From CALGLS01 sp047626155 (GTDB lineage: Bacteria > Bacteroidota > Bacteroidia > Chitinophagales > Saprospiraceae): a DNA stretch of 64,000 nt. Shown here piece by piece: positions 37,293 through 46,713 of this stretch (position 1 is its first letter; every line of letters starts with the position of its first letter). A program made the translations under genes and the position numbers. The notes below the pieces were generated by a model, which had not been told where the DNA came from, searched no databases, and saw only the letters and a list, made by a program, of their open reading frames with translations. The DNA lies in the NCBI GenBank assembly GCA_047626155.1, contig JBLHRR010000010.1:4276-68275 (forward strand), read 5' to 3'.

Positions 37293-38723
37293 ATGCTAAC
37301 CCTCTTTCCCAAAGGGCTATTGGCCCTTACACTGGTTTTGGTTTGCTCCATAGCCACCTTTGCCCAATCCCCTGCTTACACAAACGGCCTCTCTGCTAAA
37401 GTCCTCTCGATCAACCACATCGAACCTTTCGAGAAAACGCTTTCTAATTTTCAAGACAATACTTACGGCGGTGAGCTGGCTTATTTACGCCATCTCAAAG
37501 GACCTTTGAATTTGGCAATACCTTTTAAACTTGGATTAGTCGACTTGTTCGATGAAGCAGGTACATTGCAAGAATCAAAACTTTGGTTGTCCACGGATGT
37601 ATTGCTCCAACTAGGGTTTTTCAAAGGAGACCAAGTACTGGCGCCTTATATCATGTCAGGTATAGGCCTCGCCTATTTGAATGAAAGTATTTTTGAAAAC
37701 CAGTGGTATCCACAAGTTCCGTTTGGTGCTGGGGTGCAAATCAGATTGCATAAAGGGCTTCGTGCAGTGCTACAATACGAATATCGTTTATCCCTGACCA
37801 ATGATTATGACAATGATCAGCTTGGTGTTGGCCTTGCGATGTTGTTTGGTGGTAAACCAAAGATTAAGGATAAAGATGGCGATGGTATTGCTGATGAAAT
37901 GGATGATTGTCCGGAGAAAGCGGGACTCGCCGATCTCTTTGGTTGTCCTGATACGGATGGCGATGGCCTGGCGGATCAGTTTGATAAATGCCCTGAAGAA
38001 ATTGGCTTGTCTACCAATGGCGGCTGTCCGGATATGGATGAAGATGGTACCATTGATAGCAAAGACGATTGTCCAAAAGAGGCAGGACCAAGAGAAAATG
38101 GAGGTTGTCCAATTGCGGATCGTGACGGAGACGGCGTTCCTGACGAAATAGACCAATGTATCTCAGAATTTGGTTTAGCCACCAATAACGGTTGCCCGAA
38201 TAATGACAACGATTCTGATGGTTTCCCGAATGAGATAGACGAATGCCCTGAGCTAGCGGGCTCACTCAACGGCTGCCCAGATAGTGATGGCGACGGCGTT
38301 TCTGATAAGAATGACAAATGCCCAACGACCTCAGGTTCTAACAATGGTTGCCCGGGTATTAGTGCCGCCGATGCTGACTTCCTGGCCAATGCCATGTACG
38401 AAGTAGAATTCAATAATGCACAGGCTACTTTGGCAACCGCTTCCGCGAATGTAATGGACCAGATTGCTGCCATTATGCGCCGCTATCCGAATTATAACCT
38501 CGCCATCTCTGGGCATACGGACAGTATCGGCTCAGCAGAAACGAACTTGATGCTTTCCGAAAGACGGGCAAAAACTTGTTATGACTACTTGTTGTTACAA
38601 GGAATTGACGCTTCACGTGTGAGTTATGTTGGGTACGGGGAGGATCAGCCGATTGAGACGAATAAGTATAAGGCGGGAAGAGAGAAGAATAGAAGAGTGG
38701 AGTTTAATTTATTTGGGCAGTAG
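37293..38723 (+). CDS. OmpA family outer-membrane protein with TSP3 calcium repeats
   Basis: The protein has 476 residues. Signal peptide at 1-24 (ending TFAQ). The N-terminal beta-barrel-like domain spans about 25-190. Five or six thrombospondin type-3 repeats (DGDGIADEMDDCPE-type) occupy about 192-355. The C-terminal OmpA domain (about 370-476) has ISGHTDSIGSAETNLMLSERRA and GYGEDQPI. It links the outer membrane to peptidoglycan; the Asp-rich repeats should bind calcium and stiffen the spacer. Family, order and length are normal for Bacteroidota. Confidence 0.92.
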   Translation: MLTLFPKGLLALTLVLVCSIATFAQSPAYTNGLSAKVLSINHIEPFEKTLSNFQDNTYGGELAYLRHLKGPLNLAIPFKLGLVDLFDEAGTLQESKLWLSTDVLLQLGFFKGDQVLAPYIMSGIGLAYLNESIFENQWYPQVPFGAGVQIRLHKGLRAVLQYEYRLSLTNDYDNDQLGVGLAMLFGGKPKIKDKDGDGIADEMDDCPEKAGLADLFGCPDTDGDGLADQFDKCPEEIGLSTNGGCPDMDEDGTIDSKDDCPKEAGPRENGGCPIADRDGDGVPDEIDQCISEFGLATNNGCPNNDNDSDGFPNEIDECPELAGSLNGCPDSDGDGVSDKNDKCPTTSGSNNGCPGISAADADFLANAMYEVEFNNAQATLATASANVMDQIAAIMRRYPNYNLAISGHTDSIGSAETNLMLSERRAKTCYDYLLLQGIDASRVSYVGYGEDQPIETNKYKAGREKNRRVEFNLFGQ

Positions 38724-38829
38724 AGATTCGGTATCCGGTTTTTCGGCGAGTAGTGTGTTATAGGGAAGCCAACAGCGAACTGCTAGGAGCCAACTGCGTT
38801 TAGGGAATCTAAGGAATTTTATAACTATT

Positions 38830-38931
38830 CAGACGGAAGACGGAAGTTTCCATCGAACGTGAAATCCACAGGCTAAGGACTGTAAAATTCGAGGTTTGCA
38901 CTGGTGGGAAACTTCAGACTTCCGTCTTCTG
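38830..38931. repeat. Imperfect inverted repeat (GACGGAAG arms)
   Basis: Left arm CAGACGGAAGACGGAAG plus TTTCC at 38830-38851. The right arm near 38906-38931 is its reverse complement with a five-base insertion. Spacer about 55 bases. MITE- or REP-like, single copy in this window. Confidence 0.5.
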
Positions 38932-39272
38932 TCCACAGCTAAACCATATCCAACTGAACAGTTACGAAATCTTTATATTACTTCAGTTTAGTGAAAGGCT
39001 GCCTATCGTAAGATGGGTGGCCTTTTGAATGTGTTGGTTTTTTAGTAAAATGATATTCCAAAACGAAGCAATTTAAATACTTCAATGGTCTTATTCTTTC
39101 GAATGAGTGCGGCTACTTTTTCCTAAAGGTGTCGTTGACTTTCCATTGATGTTTGAAACTACTTGGATTTTGTTGATGTTTTAAAAGTAAGGGATATATT
39201 GTATTATTACACTATAGAATGCGAATGGAGCGAATCTAAGAATATGGCATATCTCCACAGATCGATTGCACC

Positions 39273-39331
39273 AATCGTATTTTTAATCACGCAGAGGCCG
39301 CAGAGCGAACGTAAATACACGTTGCGGTGAA
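39273..39331. repeat. CAGAGG(C)CGCAGAG repeat, copy 1
   Basis: ATCGTATTTTTAATCAC followed by GCAGAGGCCGCAGAGCG. The copy at 52780 shares both the AT-rich lead and the GC-rich part. TCACGCA and TGCGGTGA at the ends can pair. Confidence 0.6.
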
Positions 39332-39394
39332 GCATCCACTTAGTTATATTCTACATAATACGATAGTGGGAAGTTAGCAGTTAAAAGTCAATAG

Positions 39395-40024
39395 TTGAAT
39401 AGAACAATAGACCATATCGTTTACACCGTTTCCAATTTAGAGGAAGCCATCAATGACTTTGAAAAAAGCTTAGGTGTTCGTCCAATAATTGGTGGCTACC
39501 ACAAAACTCAAGGGACCAAAAATGCCCTCCTCAATTTGTCCAATGGCTGCTACCTGGAACTCCTAGCAGCGGATGAAAGCAATACGGAAATTCCTCCCCC
39601 CCGCTGGATGGGCGTTGATGTTTTGACAAAGAATCAAATCACTCGCTGGGCACTAAAATCGGATATTTTGAAAATAGACAGTCGGACTTTACAACAATAC
39701 AATTCCGAAATGGGCAAAACCACCGGAGGCTCTCGGAACACGGAGGCTGGTTCTTTACTGAAATGGAAAATGATATTGCCTTTAGCAAAACCTGAAGTAG
39801 AAATTGTTCCTTTTATGGTAGATTGGTCGCAGTCGGAAACGCATCCTGCTGAGGCCTTGGCTGATTCGGACTGTAGCTTGGTGGAGCTATATGTAATGCA
39901 TCCGGAGCCGGAAATTTTTGATAGAATTTTTAAAGAATTGGGAATTGGTATTAAATTGGAAAGGGGAGAGGTGGTTGAATTGAAGATGCGGATTCGGAGT
40001 CCTTTGGGAGTGGTGGACTTGTAG
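39395..40024 (+). CDS. VOC superfamily (glyoxalase-like) protein
   Basis: A 209-residue protein of the vicinal-oxygen-chelate fold, glyoxalase-like subtype. The opening IDHIVYTVSNLEEAINDFEKSLGVRP has the usual metal-ligand His, and NALLNLSNGCYLELLA carries the Glu of the second strand pair. The substrate cannot be told from sequence. The start is TTG at 39395: a TAG stop lies immediately upstream in frame, and no other initiator precedes the conserved DHIVYTV strand. Its 3' side faces groEL. Confidence 0.8.
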   Translation: MNRTIDHIVYTVSNLEEAINDFEKSLGVRPIIGGYHKTQGTKNALLNLSNGCYLELLAADESNTEIPPPRWMGVDVLTKNQITRWALKSDILKIDSRTLQQYNSEMGKTTGGSRNTEAGSLLKWKMILPLAKPEVEIVPFMVDWSQSETHPAEALADSDCSLVELYVMHPEPEIFDRIFKELGIGIKLERGEVVELKMRIRSPLGVVDL

Positions 40025-40143
40025 CCTTGCAAGCGCAATGTCAATTTAAAATTGCGATAGTAGCGACTCGCACTTTGACACATAGTAAAGAAAAGAATAT
40101 AACTTGTAACTTGACTTACATGTCGTATATCACCCACAAAAAA

Positions 40144-40168
40144 AGCGCCCCAACAATGTTGAGACGCT
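40144..40168 (-). terminator. groEL terminator
   Basis: On the minus strand AGCGTCTCAACA pairs fully (two G-U) with TGTTGGGGCGCT, followed by seven T. It lies 31 bases after the groEL stop. Confidence 0.85.
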
Positions 40169-40198
40169 CTTTTTTATATTCTATGCTTAACAAGAATC

Positions 40199-41839
40199 TT
40201 ACATCATTCCCGGCATACCTCCTCCCATTGGTGGGTGAGCATGTCCTCCAGCACCACCTTCGTCTGCCTTCTCGTTGATGACACATTCCGTAGTCAGTAC
40301 CATACCAGCGATTGAAGCAGCATTCTCCAAAGCGATACGTGTAACCTTTGTTGGATCGATAACACCAGCAGCTTTCAAGTCTTCGTATTGTTCAGTACGA
40401 GCATTGAAACCGTAGGATCCTTTTCCGTTTTTGACATTCATCAAAACGACAGAACCTTCTACACCTGCATTTTCAGCAATGATACGCAAAGGTGCTTCCA
40501 ATGCTTTTCTTACGATGTTGATACCGATGTTCTGATCTTCGTTTTCGCCAGTCAGCTTATCCAAAGAAGAGATCGCTCTTACAAGCGCTACACCACCACC
40601 TACTACGATTCCTTCTTCTACAGCAGCACGAGTAGCAGCCAAAGCATCATCTACACGGTCTTTCTTTTCTTTCATTTCTACTTCAGTAGCAGCACCAACA
40701 TAAAGAACAGCTACACCACCAGCCAACTTCGCCAAACGCTCTTGTAGCTTTTCACGGTCGTAGTCAGAAGTTGTATTGTCGATCTGTTGTTTGATCTGAG
40801 CGATTCTATTGTTGATCGCAGTTTCGTCACCTCCACCATTTACGATAGTCGTGTTGTCTTTATCAACAGTGATTTTTTCCGCAGAACCTAAGTGCTCAAT
40901 TTCAGCGTTTTCTAATTTGTATCCAGCTTCTTCAGAGATAACTGTACCACCAGTAAGGATGGCAAGATCTTCCAACATCGCTTTACGACGGTCACCGAAA
41001 CCAGGAGCCTTAACAGCAACTACTTTCAATTGTGCACGCAAACGGTTTACAACCAAAACACCCAAAGCCTGAGACTCAATGTCTTCAGCGATGATCAATA
41101 ATGGCCGTCCAGTTCCTACTGCTTTTTCCAAAATAGGAAGGATGTCCTGCATGTTACTGATCTTCTTATCGTGGATAAGGATCAATGGATTTTCGTATTC
41201 AGAAATCATTGCTTCTGCATTGGTTACGAAATATGGAGATAAGTATCCACGGTCGAATTGCATACCGATCACTTCGTCAACGTAAGTGTCTGTACCTTTT
41301 GCTTCTTCTACTGTGATTACTCCGTCCTTAGTTACACGCTTCATCGCATCAGCGATTAAAGAACCAATTTCGTTATCGTTGTTTGCAGAAATAGCACCTA
41401 CCTGTTGGATCTTTTCGAAGTCGTCACCGATGATTTCACTTTGGCCTTTAAGGTCAGTGATAACAGAAGCAACTGCTTTGTCAATCCCTCTTTTAAGGTC
41501 CATTGGGTTAGCGCCAGAAGTTACGTTTTTCATACCTGCAGTGATCATAGCTTGTGCTAGAACCGTTGCGGTAGTCGTACCATCACCAGCGATGTCAGCA
41601 GTTTTGGAAGCAACTTCCTTTACCATCTGAGCGCCCATGTTTTCAACTGGATCTTCTAGTTCGATCTCCTTAGCAACAGATACTCCATCCTTAGTAATAG
41701 AAGGAGCGCCGAAGCTTTTTTGGATAACAACATTTCGACCTTTAGGCCCAAGAGTTACTCTTACCGCATTTGCGAGAGCATCAATACCATTTTTTAATTT
41801 CTGTCTTGCTTCTGCATCGAAGCTTATTTGTTTAGCCAT
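40199..41839 (-). CDS. groL: Chaperonin GroEL
   Basis: ATP-driven folding chamber subunit (Hsp60), 546 residues, normal length. Seen motifs: VTLGPKGRNVV, the ATP-binding GDGTTTATVLAQ, EGIVVGGGVALVRA and a C-terminal Gly-Met-rich tail (GGGMPGMM). It starts MAKQISFD, 40 bases after groES, forming the usual bicistronic operon with its own terminator. No CIRCE element is visible upstream of groES. Confidence 0.98.
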   Translation of the reverse strand: MAKQISFDAEARQKLKNGIDALANAVRVTLGPKGRNVVIQKSFGAPSITKDGVSVAKEIELEDPVENMGAQMVKEVASKTADIAGDGTTTATVLAQAMITAGMKNVTSGANPMDLKRGIDKAVASVITDLKGQSEIIGDDFEKIQQVGAISANNDNEIGSLIADAMKRVTKDGVITVEEAKGTDTYVDEVIGMQFDRGYLSPYFVTNAEAMISEYENPLILIHDKKISNMQDILPILEKAVGTGRPLLIIAEDIESQALGVLVVNRLRAQLKVVAVKAPGFGDRRKAMLEDLAILTGGTVISEEAGYKLENAEIEHLGSAEKITVDKDNTTIVNGGGDETAINNRIAQIKQQIDNTTSDYDREKLQERLAKLAGGVAVLYVGAATEVEMKEKKDRVDDALAATRAAVEEGIVVGGGVALVRAISSLDKLTGENEDQNIGINIVRKALEAPLRIIAENAGVEGSVVLMNVKNGKGSYGFNARTEQYEDLKAAGVIDPTKVTRIALENAASIAGMVLTTECVINEKADEGGAGGHAHPPMGGGMPGMM

Positions 41840-41879
41840 TTCAATTATTAGTTTTGGATTTTTTTAAAAGAATTTAGAA

Positions 41880-42143
41880 CTAAAGGATCACAAGGATATC
41901 ATCCTCGCGCATGATTAGGTAGTCGTTACCTTCGTAATTCAGTTCTTGTCCGGCGTATTTTCCGTAAAGGACAATGTCACCAACACTTACGGTCATTTTG
42001 ATATCGTCCTTACCAGGACCTACGGCGATGATCTCACCTCTTTGAGGCTTTTCTTTAGCAGTGTCAGGAATGATAATCCCTCCAGCAGTCTTCTCTTCTG
42101 CCGGTGCAGGTTTTACGACAACTCTGTCATTTATCGGCTTCAT
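41880..42143 (-). CDS. groS: Co-chaperonin GroES
   Basis: An 87-residue lid of the GroEL chamber (Hsp10), slightly shorter than E. coli GroES. It opens MKPINDRVVVKP and shows the mobile loop EEKTAGGIIIPDTAKEKPQRGEIIAVGPG and YGKYAGQELNYEGNDYLIMREDDIL. First gene of the groES-groEL operon. Confidence 0.97.
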   Translation of the reverse strand: MKPINDRVVVKPAPAEEKTAGGIIIPDTAKEKPQRGEIIAVGPGKDDIKMTVSVGDIVLYGKYAGQELNYEGNDYLIMREDDILVIL

Positions 42144-42363
42144 AATATTTGATTTTGATTATTTGATTAGTTAGAAAATTCATGTTTTACAATGCTGTGT
42201 AATCACAGTTTGTGCCAATGCAGAATAGCTGACATTATTACAGTCATTAGTAGGGATTAGAAGCGAAATCTTGAAAACCCTTGAGAATATTGACAAAATG
42301 TGGTTTGTGATTTTGACAACCTGACATACGCTGTTCTATATTGCCGCAAAGGAAACGAAAAAA

Positions 42364-42396
42364 GACCCAACCGCCTAACTTAAAGGCGATTGAGTC
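42364..42396 (-). terminator. secG terminator
   Basis: Arms 42364-42376 and 42384-42396 pair with G-U wobbles. The A run on the left (plus strand) becomes a U tract on the minus transcript. It lies 24 bases after the secG stop. Confidence 0.8.
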
Positions 42397-42419
42397 TCTT
42401 TTAGATCTTAAGAAGTGAT

Positions 42420-42692
42420 TTACCCCTCAGGCAACATATTTGGCAATGCTTCCACTCCGCCGCCACCACTAACCATAACGGAGGTGATAATGCATAGGAT
42501 GAAAAGAGCTGCAGCCAAGTACCAGGTAGCTTTTTCGATAAAGTCCGCAGATTTCGCTGCTCCAAACACTTGGTTGGATGCTGTTCCTCCAAAGGTAGAA
42601 TCAACTCCTCCTCCTTTTGGATTCTGGATTAGGATTGCTACCATAAGCAATAGACAAATCAGTGCGATAAAGACAACCATCATTGTAATCAT
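42420..42692 (-). CDS. secG: Preprotein translocase subunit SecG
   Basis: A small inner-membrane subunit of the SecYEG channel. It has 90 residues from the start at 42692 (MITMMVVFIALICLLL); an in-frame ATG at 42728 would add 12 polar residues ahead of the first membrane helix. Two membrane segments (about 3-22 and 55-75) flank the SecG loop NPKGGGVDSTFGG. The C-terminus is Gly-rich. Confidence 0.93.
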   Translation of the reverse strand: MITMMVVFIALICLLLMVAILIQNPKGGGVDSTFGGTASNQVFGAAKSADFIEKATWYLAAALFILCIITSVMVSGGGGVEALPNMLPEG

Positions 42693-42837
42693 ATTCGTAT
42701 TTTTTTGAATTTCTAAATAGTTGGGCAAAGAACGGGATTTTTTTTGGAGAAATCAAGCTCTTGCAATTATGAATTACGGATTAGGGTCTAGGAATGATTC
42801 GTAATAGTCCACTTTTCCCATTATAAAAAATGGTTAT

Positions 42838-44298
42838 TTAACCTCGAATGGATAAACTATAAGGGTCTACCGAAATTTCCACCTTCGATTCTTCCATAAG
42901 TTCTAGCGTATTTAGGTCTATAACGGTCACGTAACCATTACGACCCTCGCAATCGGTACTGTGATGTGGCGCAGGGCCATTCGTATTAATATTCCGATGG
43001 GCGACATAAACCAGTTGCTCCTGATCATCTACTGCAATGCCATGTGGTTGATAGCCAGTATAAATGGTTTTTAGAACTGTATTGGTTATATAATCAATAA
43101 CGTGAACAGAGCCGATTTTGCCAGGGTAAGTCTCTCCGTCTTCTGTACAAGTGACGAAGAGGTAAGGGTTTGTCTCAGAAAAGGCCATTTCCTGAGGGAA
43201 GTTGCCAGTAGGAATGATGCCCATTAAAGTATCAGCGATAGCGTCCATGATCCGAACTTCATCTGAGCCTTCGCAGGTGACAAAGTATCTAGAGCCATCT
43301 GGTGCCATTTCCATCTCGTGGGCATTGAGCCAGGAGATGGTGGTAGGAGAGACGTCATTCAAAGTAACTTTACTAATTACCGGATTATCCAGATCAGCTA
43401 TATCTACTTTATAAATGAAATTCCCATGTTGTGCCGTGACGTACAAGTTGTTATTGGCAGTATTAATCATGGAACCATGCGGCCATTGGAAGAGACCATT
43501 TCCCACAATCGTTTTTACCAATTCCATGTTTTCCAGATCTACCACGGCTACTGAGCCGTTGGCACTCCAGTTTACAACATAGGCATATTTACCATCTGAA
43601 GAAATGCGGAAGGTGTTCCAACTGCCTGTTCCGATTTCGGTTTCGCTGACAAGGCTGTCATCAATTGCATCGTATTTTTGAATGGTGTTTCCCGAAAAGA
43701 AAATGGTATACCAGTACTTTCCGTCTGGCGAAACTTTAATCTGATGTGGCGACTCAATTTCGTCTTTAGTACCTACATCAATATAGCGCATGAGTATCTG
43801 GGTCTCTGCATCAAACACGGCCACCAAATCGCATCCTTGGTTAGTTACATAAAATTTTCTACGAGAAGGATCATCTGCAAATTTGACTTGCCCCTCTTTA
43901 TTTGGCGCTCCGGCGATGATCCAATCACTGATGGTTTTGTATTCCTTTGCACTAAGTGCTGGTTGATTGATCGGCATTGTTGGAGCGAGTGTAATACCTA
44001 GATCAGGGTTGGTGTTCAGAAAAAAGAGCAGGAAACTTTGATCGGCTCTAAAAGGAATAACTGGAGAGCCGCCGCGACTTCCTTCAAACATTTTATCCCA
44101 AGTAGAAAGAGACAGCCCTGCTGCGGCCACTTTGCTGATGTCGTTGTGACAACCTGCCGTCGAACATTTTCCGCTTATGATCTGGCTGATTTCTTCCGGG
44201 TAACCTGTCATGTCTATTTCTACAGGAGGTTCTTCATCTTTAGAGCAACCTAGTGATAACAATATAAATACAAGGAGAGGTAATATGTTTTTTTGCAT
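42838..44298 (-). CDS. Lipoprotein: cytochrome-like domain plus YVTN beta-propeller
   Basis: The protein has 486 residues. Lipoprotein signal with Cys18 (LLSLGC). A small N-terminal cytochrome-like domain (about 30-135) has Cys45, Cys50 and His51 (CSTAGCH), a CX4CH heme-type motif; MPINQPALS could hold the Met ligand. Residues 140-486 form a seven-bladed YVTN/NHL-like propeller (RKFYVTNQGCDLVAVFD, KYAYVVNWSANGSVAVVD, PYLFVTCTEDG, GIAVDDQEQLVYVAHRN). Exported and membrane anchored. The role could be electron transfer or sensing; the substrate is unknown. The CX4CH spacing is not the standard CXXCH. Confidence 0.75.
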   Translation of the reverse strand: MQKNILPLLVFILLSLGCSKDEEPPVEIDMTGYPEEISQIISGKCSTAGCHNDISKVAAAGLSLSTWDKMFEGSRGGSPVIPFRADQSFLLFFLNTNPDLGITLAPTMPINQPALSAKEYKTISDWIIAGAPNKEGQVKFADDPSRRKFYVTNQGCDLVAVFDAETQILMRYIDVGTKDEIESPHQIKVSPDGKYWYTIFFSGNTIQKYDAIDDSLVSETEIGTGSWNTFRISSDGKYAYVVNWSANGSVAVVDLENMELVKTIVGNGLFQWPHGSMINTANNNLYVTAQHGNFIYKVDIADLDNPVISKVTLNDVSPTTISWLNAHEMEMAPDGSRYFVTCEGSDEVRIMDAIADTLMGIIPTGNFPQEMAFSETNPYLFVTCTEDGETYPGKIGSVHVIDYITNTVLKTIYTGYQPHGIAVDDQEQLVYVAHRNINTNGPAPHHSTDCEGRNGYVTVIDLNTLELMEESKVEISVDPYSLSIRG

Positions 44299-44322
44299 GG
44301 TGCTTTTTTAGGTTCTAGATGG

Positions 44323-44421
44323 ATTGGCGTTGCGCCAATTATATTCCTTACCGCAACGGCGCGAAGAGCGCGAATTTTTTTCCCGACTGAAAGGGGATTA
44401 ATGTTGCGCTCGTTGCGGTAA
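44323..44421. repeat. Two nested palindromes between minus-strand genes
   Basis: ATTGGCG-TTG-CGCCAAT at 44323-44339 and a larger pair TTACCGCAACG (44348-44358) with CGTTGCGGTAA (44411-44421). The outer right arm touches the stop codon of the next gene upstream in transcription. REP-like; could also act in 3' processing. Confidence 0.55.
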
Positions 44422-44424
44422 AAA

Positions 44425-46038
44425 TTATTCTTTTACAAACTTAGCAACTTGCCATCCTCCTTCCACGGAAACGCTTAAAAAGAAAACGCCGGAAGGGAGC
44501 TTGGAAATGTCTATTGTTTCTGTTCTTTTATCTAATGTCTGAGCTGAAATCGTCTGGCCTAGCATATCGTAGATTACGATTTCTTTATTTATAACAATGT
44601 GTTCGTTCCCCATCGTAATCGTTAGAAACTGACTACTTGGATTTGGTGAAATCGAAAATGTAACTTTATTGTTTTCGTTTGTGCTGACGGGGTCGCAGGC
44701 ATCTGTAATGATGGTGTTGGTGAAGCCAGTGAGCGTTGGTCTTTGTTTGACAGGCATTCCCTGGTTGATGATCGCATCGGTTGTCCCTTCAATAGTTATG
44801 GGACTTTCGGTTAGACTACCTTCTGCAATTTTATCACATTCGCTGTTGCCCATCTCGTCTGTTTTGATGAGTAAAACGTCTAGCGCTCCGGCGCCATAAC
44901 TTCGGGTGTATCCTGTTATAATGAAACCATCGTCGAGGGTTTGCTTTACGGATTGAGCTGTTTCGTCTTCGTTTCCACCAAATGTTTTTGCCCAGAGTTG
45001 ATCGCCCTGCGCATCTGTCCTGATGAGGTAGAAGTCTTCTCCACCGTTTCCAAAGCTTCGAGTATACCCCGTCATAATATATCCTCCATCTGAATTTTGA
45101 ACAACTGATTTTCCAGAATCAAAACCATCACCACCAAAAGTCTTAGACCATTCTAAGTTGCCACCCGAGTCTATTTTTAGTAAATAGAGATCGGAAGCTC
45201 CGGCGCCAAAACTTTCAGACTCCCCACAGATAATATACCCTCCGTCGCTGGTTAGCGCAATGGAATTGGCTAGGTCATTCAACGTACCGCCATAGGTTTT
45301 CTGCCAAAGGATATCACCTTGCTCATCTGTTTTAACAATATAAACATCAGAATCGCCAGCGCCATAGCTAAAGGTGTAGCCCGCTAGAATAAAGCCGCCG
45401 TCCGAAGTAGCCTGCATATCCTGCGCTGCATCAATGGAAGGGCCTCCATAAATTTGTGTCCATAAAGTATCTCCGAAGGTATTGGTTTTGAAGAGTAACA
45501 TATCTCTTAAGCCAGCACCTGATGTTTCGATAAAACCACCAATAACGAATTCATCCTCTGCCGTTTGTGCAGCGGCATAGCCATATTCATTGTCATCACC
45601 GCCGTAGAGTCTGGACCATTCTAAGACTCCTTGTTCGTCTATTTTTACAGCGTAGGCATCGGAGGTTCCTCCTGAAATTTCATGCCGTTCTCCAACAAAT
45701 AGAAAGCCATTGTCACTGGTTTGTATGAGGTTGTATCCTTCATTGCCACTTCCGTTCAGGACAAAGCCATTGGCGCTGGTGTCTACTTTTGCGCCGTAGG
45801 TTCTTGTCCATAGGGTATCCCCGGCTGCATCTAAAACGAGGAGGTAAAACTCAGCAGAAAACAATCCTTCTGCATCGTACCATCCGGCTACCGCATAGCC
45901 CCCGTCGTTGGTTAAAATAACAGTGTTGGCTTGGTTGCCATTGACGGAACCGTAGGTGTTTTGGAATATGGTTTGTGCTGACAGGTTGTTAAAAAAGACA
46001 GCAAATAATATAGAGAGGCAAAAACGATAAATATTCAT
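44425..46038 (-). CDS. T9SS-exported propeller-like repeat protein
   Basis: 537 residues from 46038 (MNIYRFCLSILFAVFFNNLSAQ, a signal peptide); the ATG at 46110 would add 24 residues. About seven repeats of roughly 50 residues each contain W-KTYGG and SDGGYII-GYT-type motifs followed by YL-KTD--G (for example QTSDNGFLFVGE, TSDGGYIICGES, NSDGGYIMTGYT). This is an SBBP/delta-60-like beta-propeller. The tail is a type A sorting domain (ISPNPSSQFLTITMG ... GVFFLSVSVEGGWQVAKFVKE). Probably surface-bound or secreted; function unknown. Confidence 0.8.
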   Translation of the reverse strand: MNIYRFCLSILFAVFFNNLSAQTIFQNTYGSVNGNQANTVILTNDGGYAVAGWYDAEGLFSAEFYLLVLDAAGDTLWTRTYGAKVDTSANGFVLNGSGNEGYNLIQTSDNGFLFVGERHEISGGTSDAYAVKIDEQGVLEWSRLYGGDDNEYGYAAAQTAEDEFVIGGFIETSGAGLRDMLLFKTNTFGDTLWTQIYGGPSIDAAQDMQATSDGGFILAGYTFSYGAGDSDVYIVKTDEQGDILWQKTYGGTLNDLANSIALTSDGGYIICGESESFGAGASDLYLLKIDSGGNLEWSKTFGGDGFDSGKSVVQNSDGGYIMTGYTRSFGNGGEDFYLIRTDAQGDQLWAKTFGGNEDETAQSVKQTLDDGFIITGYTRSYGAGALDVLLIKTDEMGNSECDKIAEGSLTESPITIEGTTDAIINQGMPVKQRPTLTGFTNTIITDACDPVSTNENNKVTFSISPNPSSQFLTITMGNEHIVINKEIVIYDMLGQTISAQTLDKRTETIDISKLPSGVFFLSVSVEGGWQVAKFVKE

Positions 46039-46154
46039 TGGAATTTTTTTAAGTGACAACGAAAAATTAAATCCCGATTTGGAAACGATTATGTAAATCA
46101 AAACGACCACAGGGAGAGTGATTTATATAATCGTTTCCATCAAAGAAATCGGGA

Positions 46155-46204
46155 AACCCGCCCGCCCGTCTGCGACAGTCGGATTGGTTCCGGTCAGGCG
46201 GGTT
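46155..46204. repeat. GC-rich hairpin repeat (AACCCGCC arms)
   Basis: Arms 46155-46162 and 46197-46204 enclose a GC-rich interior, and ATTTTTT follows on the plus strand. It is out of phase with the surrounding minus-strand genes, so I read it as a REP-like repeat. Confidence 0.45.
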
Positions 46205-46234
46205 ATTTTTTGTGTAATACTAATCAATATGATA

Positions 46235-46627
46235 CTATTCTGTAACGGGGACAATTGTTTCAAAGGTCGCCTCGTCGCTGATTAGAGCTACGGGAATACC
46301 GCCGATAACTTCGCAGAAGCAAGCTTCGTCATTTCCAATACCGAACAAATAATAGGAACCTTTTCCGAGGTTGGTAAATTCAAAAGAAGCATCGATGCTG
46401 TCTACGGTTACTTGATCGTCATAATTAGAAGGATCGATGCCAGGGAATTCTGTAGCATCATATTTTATGTAGACCAAAGCATCTGGGATGAGATCTTCGT
46501 GGTGCATGACCTGTCCAAAAATGCGGCCAATAGGAGTAGGCTGATCGGTATTATCGTCGTCGTCTCTATTGCAGGAAAAGCAGAGGCTTAGTGCTAAAAG
46601 AAGGAAAAATGCTTTAGAGTATTTCAT
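46235..46627 (-). CDS. Small lipoprotein with carboxypeptidase-regulatory-like fold
   Basis: The protein has 130 residues. Lipoprotein signal with Cys19 (LCFSC) followed by an acidic stretch NRDDDDNTD, which in Bacteroidota often follows the lipid site. The remainder (35-130) reads as one Ig-like CarboxypepD-reg unit: GRIFGQVMHHEDLIPDALVYIK, then FEFTNLGKGSYYLFG. No catalytic residues are apparent. Likely surface or periplasmic; function unknown. Confidence 0.65.
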   Translation of the reverse strand: MKYSKAFFLLLALSLCFSCNRDDDDNTDQPTPIGRIFGQVMHHEDLIPDALVYIKYDATEFPGIDPSNYDDQVTVDSIDASFEFTNLGKGSYYLFGIGNDEACFCEVIGGIPVALISDEATFETIVPVTE

Positions 46628-46713
46628 AGATACAAAGGTAGCACCCGATAAAATGGAATGGTAACAATTTTGAGTCAGATAATTGACAGTTAGTGGTTCT
46701 TCGCTTTATATTA

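Larger units (their letters stand above)
38724..39394. other. Intergenic region with two palindromic repeats
   Basis: No gene is seen. It contains the imperfect inverted repeat 38830-38931 and the CAGAGGCCGCAGAG-type element 39273-39331, both listed separately. Confidence 0.5.

Noticed and set aside
39634..40137. A 167-codon minus-strand frame over the VOC gene
   Set aside because: The plus-strand frame carries the VOC motifs; the minus-strand product has none.
42144..42419. CIRCE operator or heat-shock promoter before groES
   Set aside because: I could not find the TTAGCACTC inverted repeat or a convincing sigma-32-like or TTTG/TAnnTTTG promoter there.
46155..46204. Terminator for a minus-strand gene
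   Set aside because: The T run is on the plus-strand side of the stem, so it cannot end the minus-strand transcripts around it; listed as a repeat instead.
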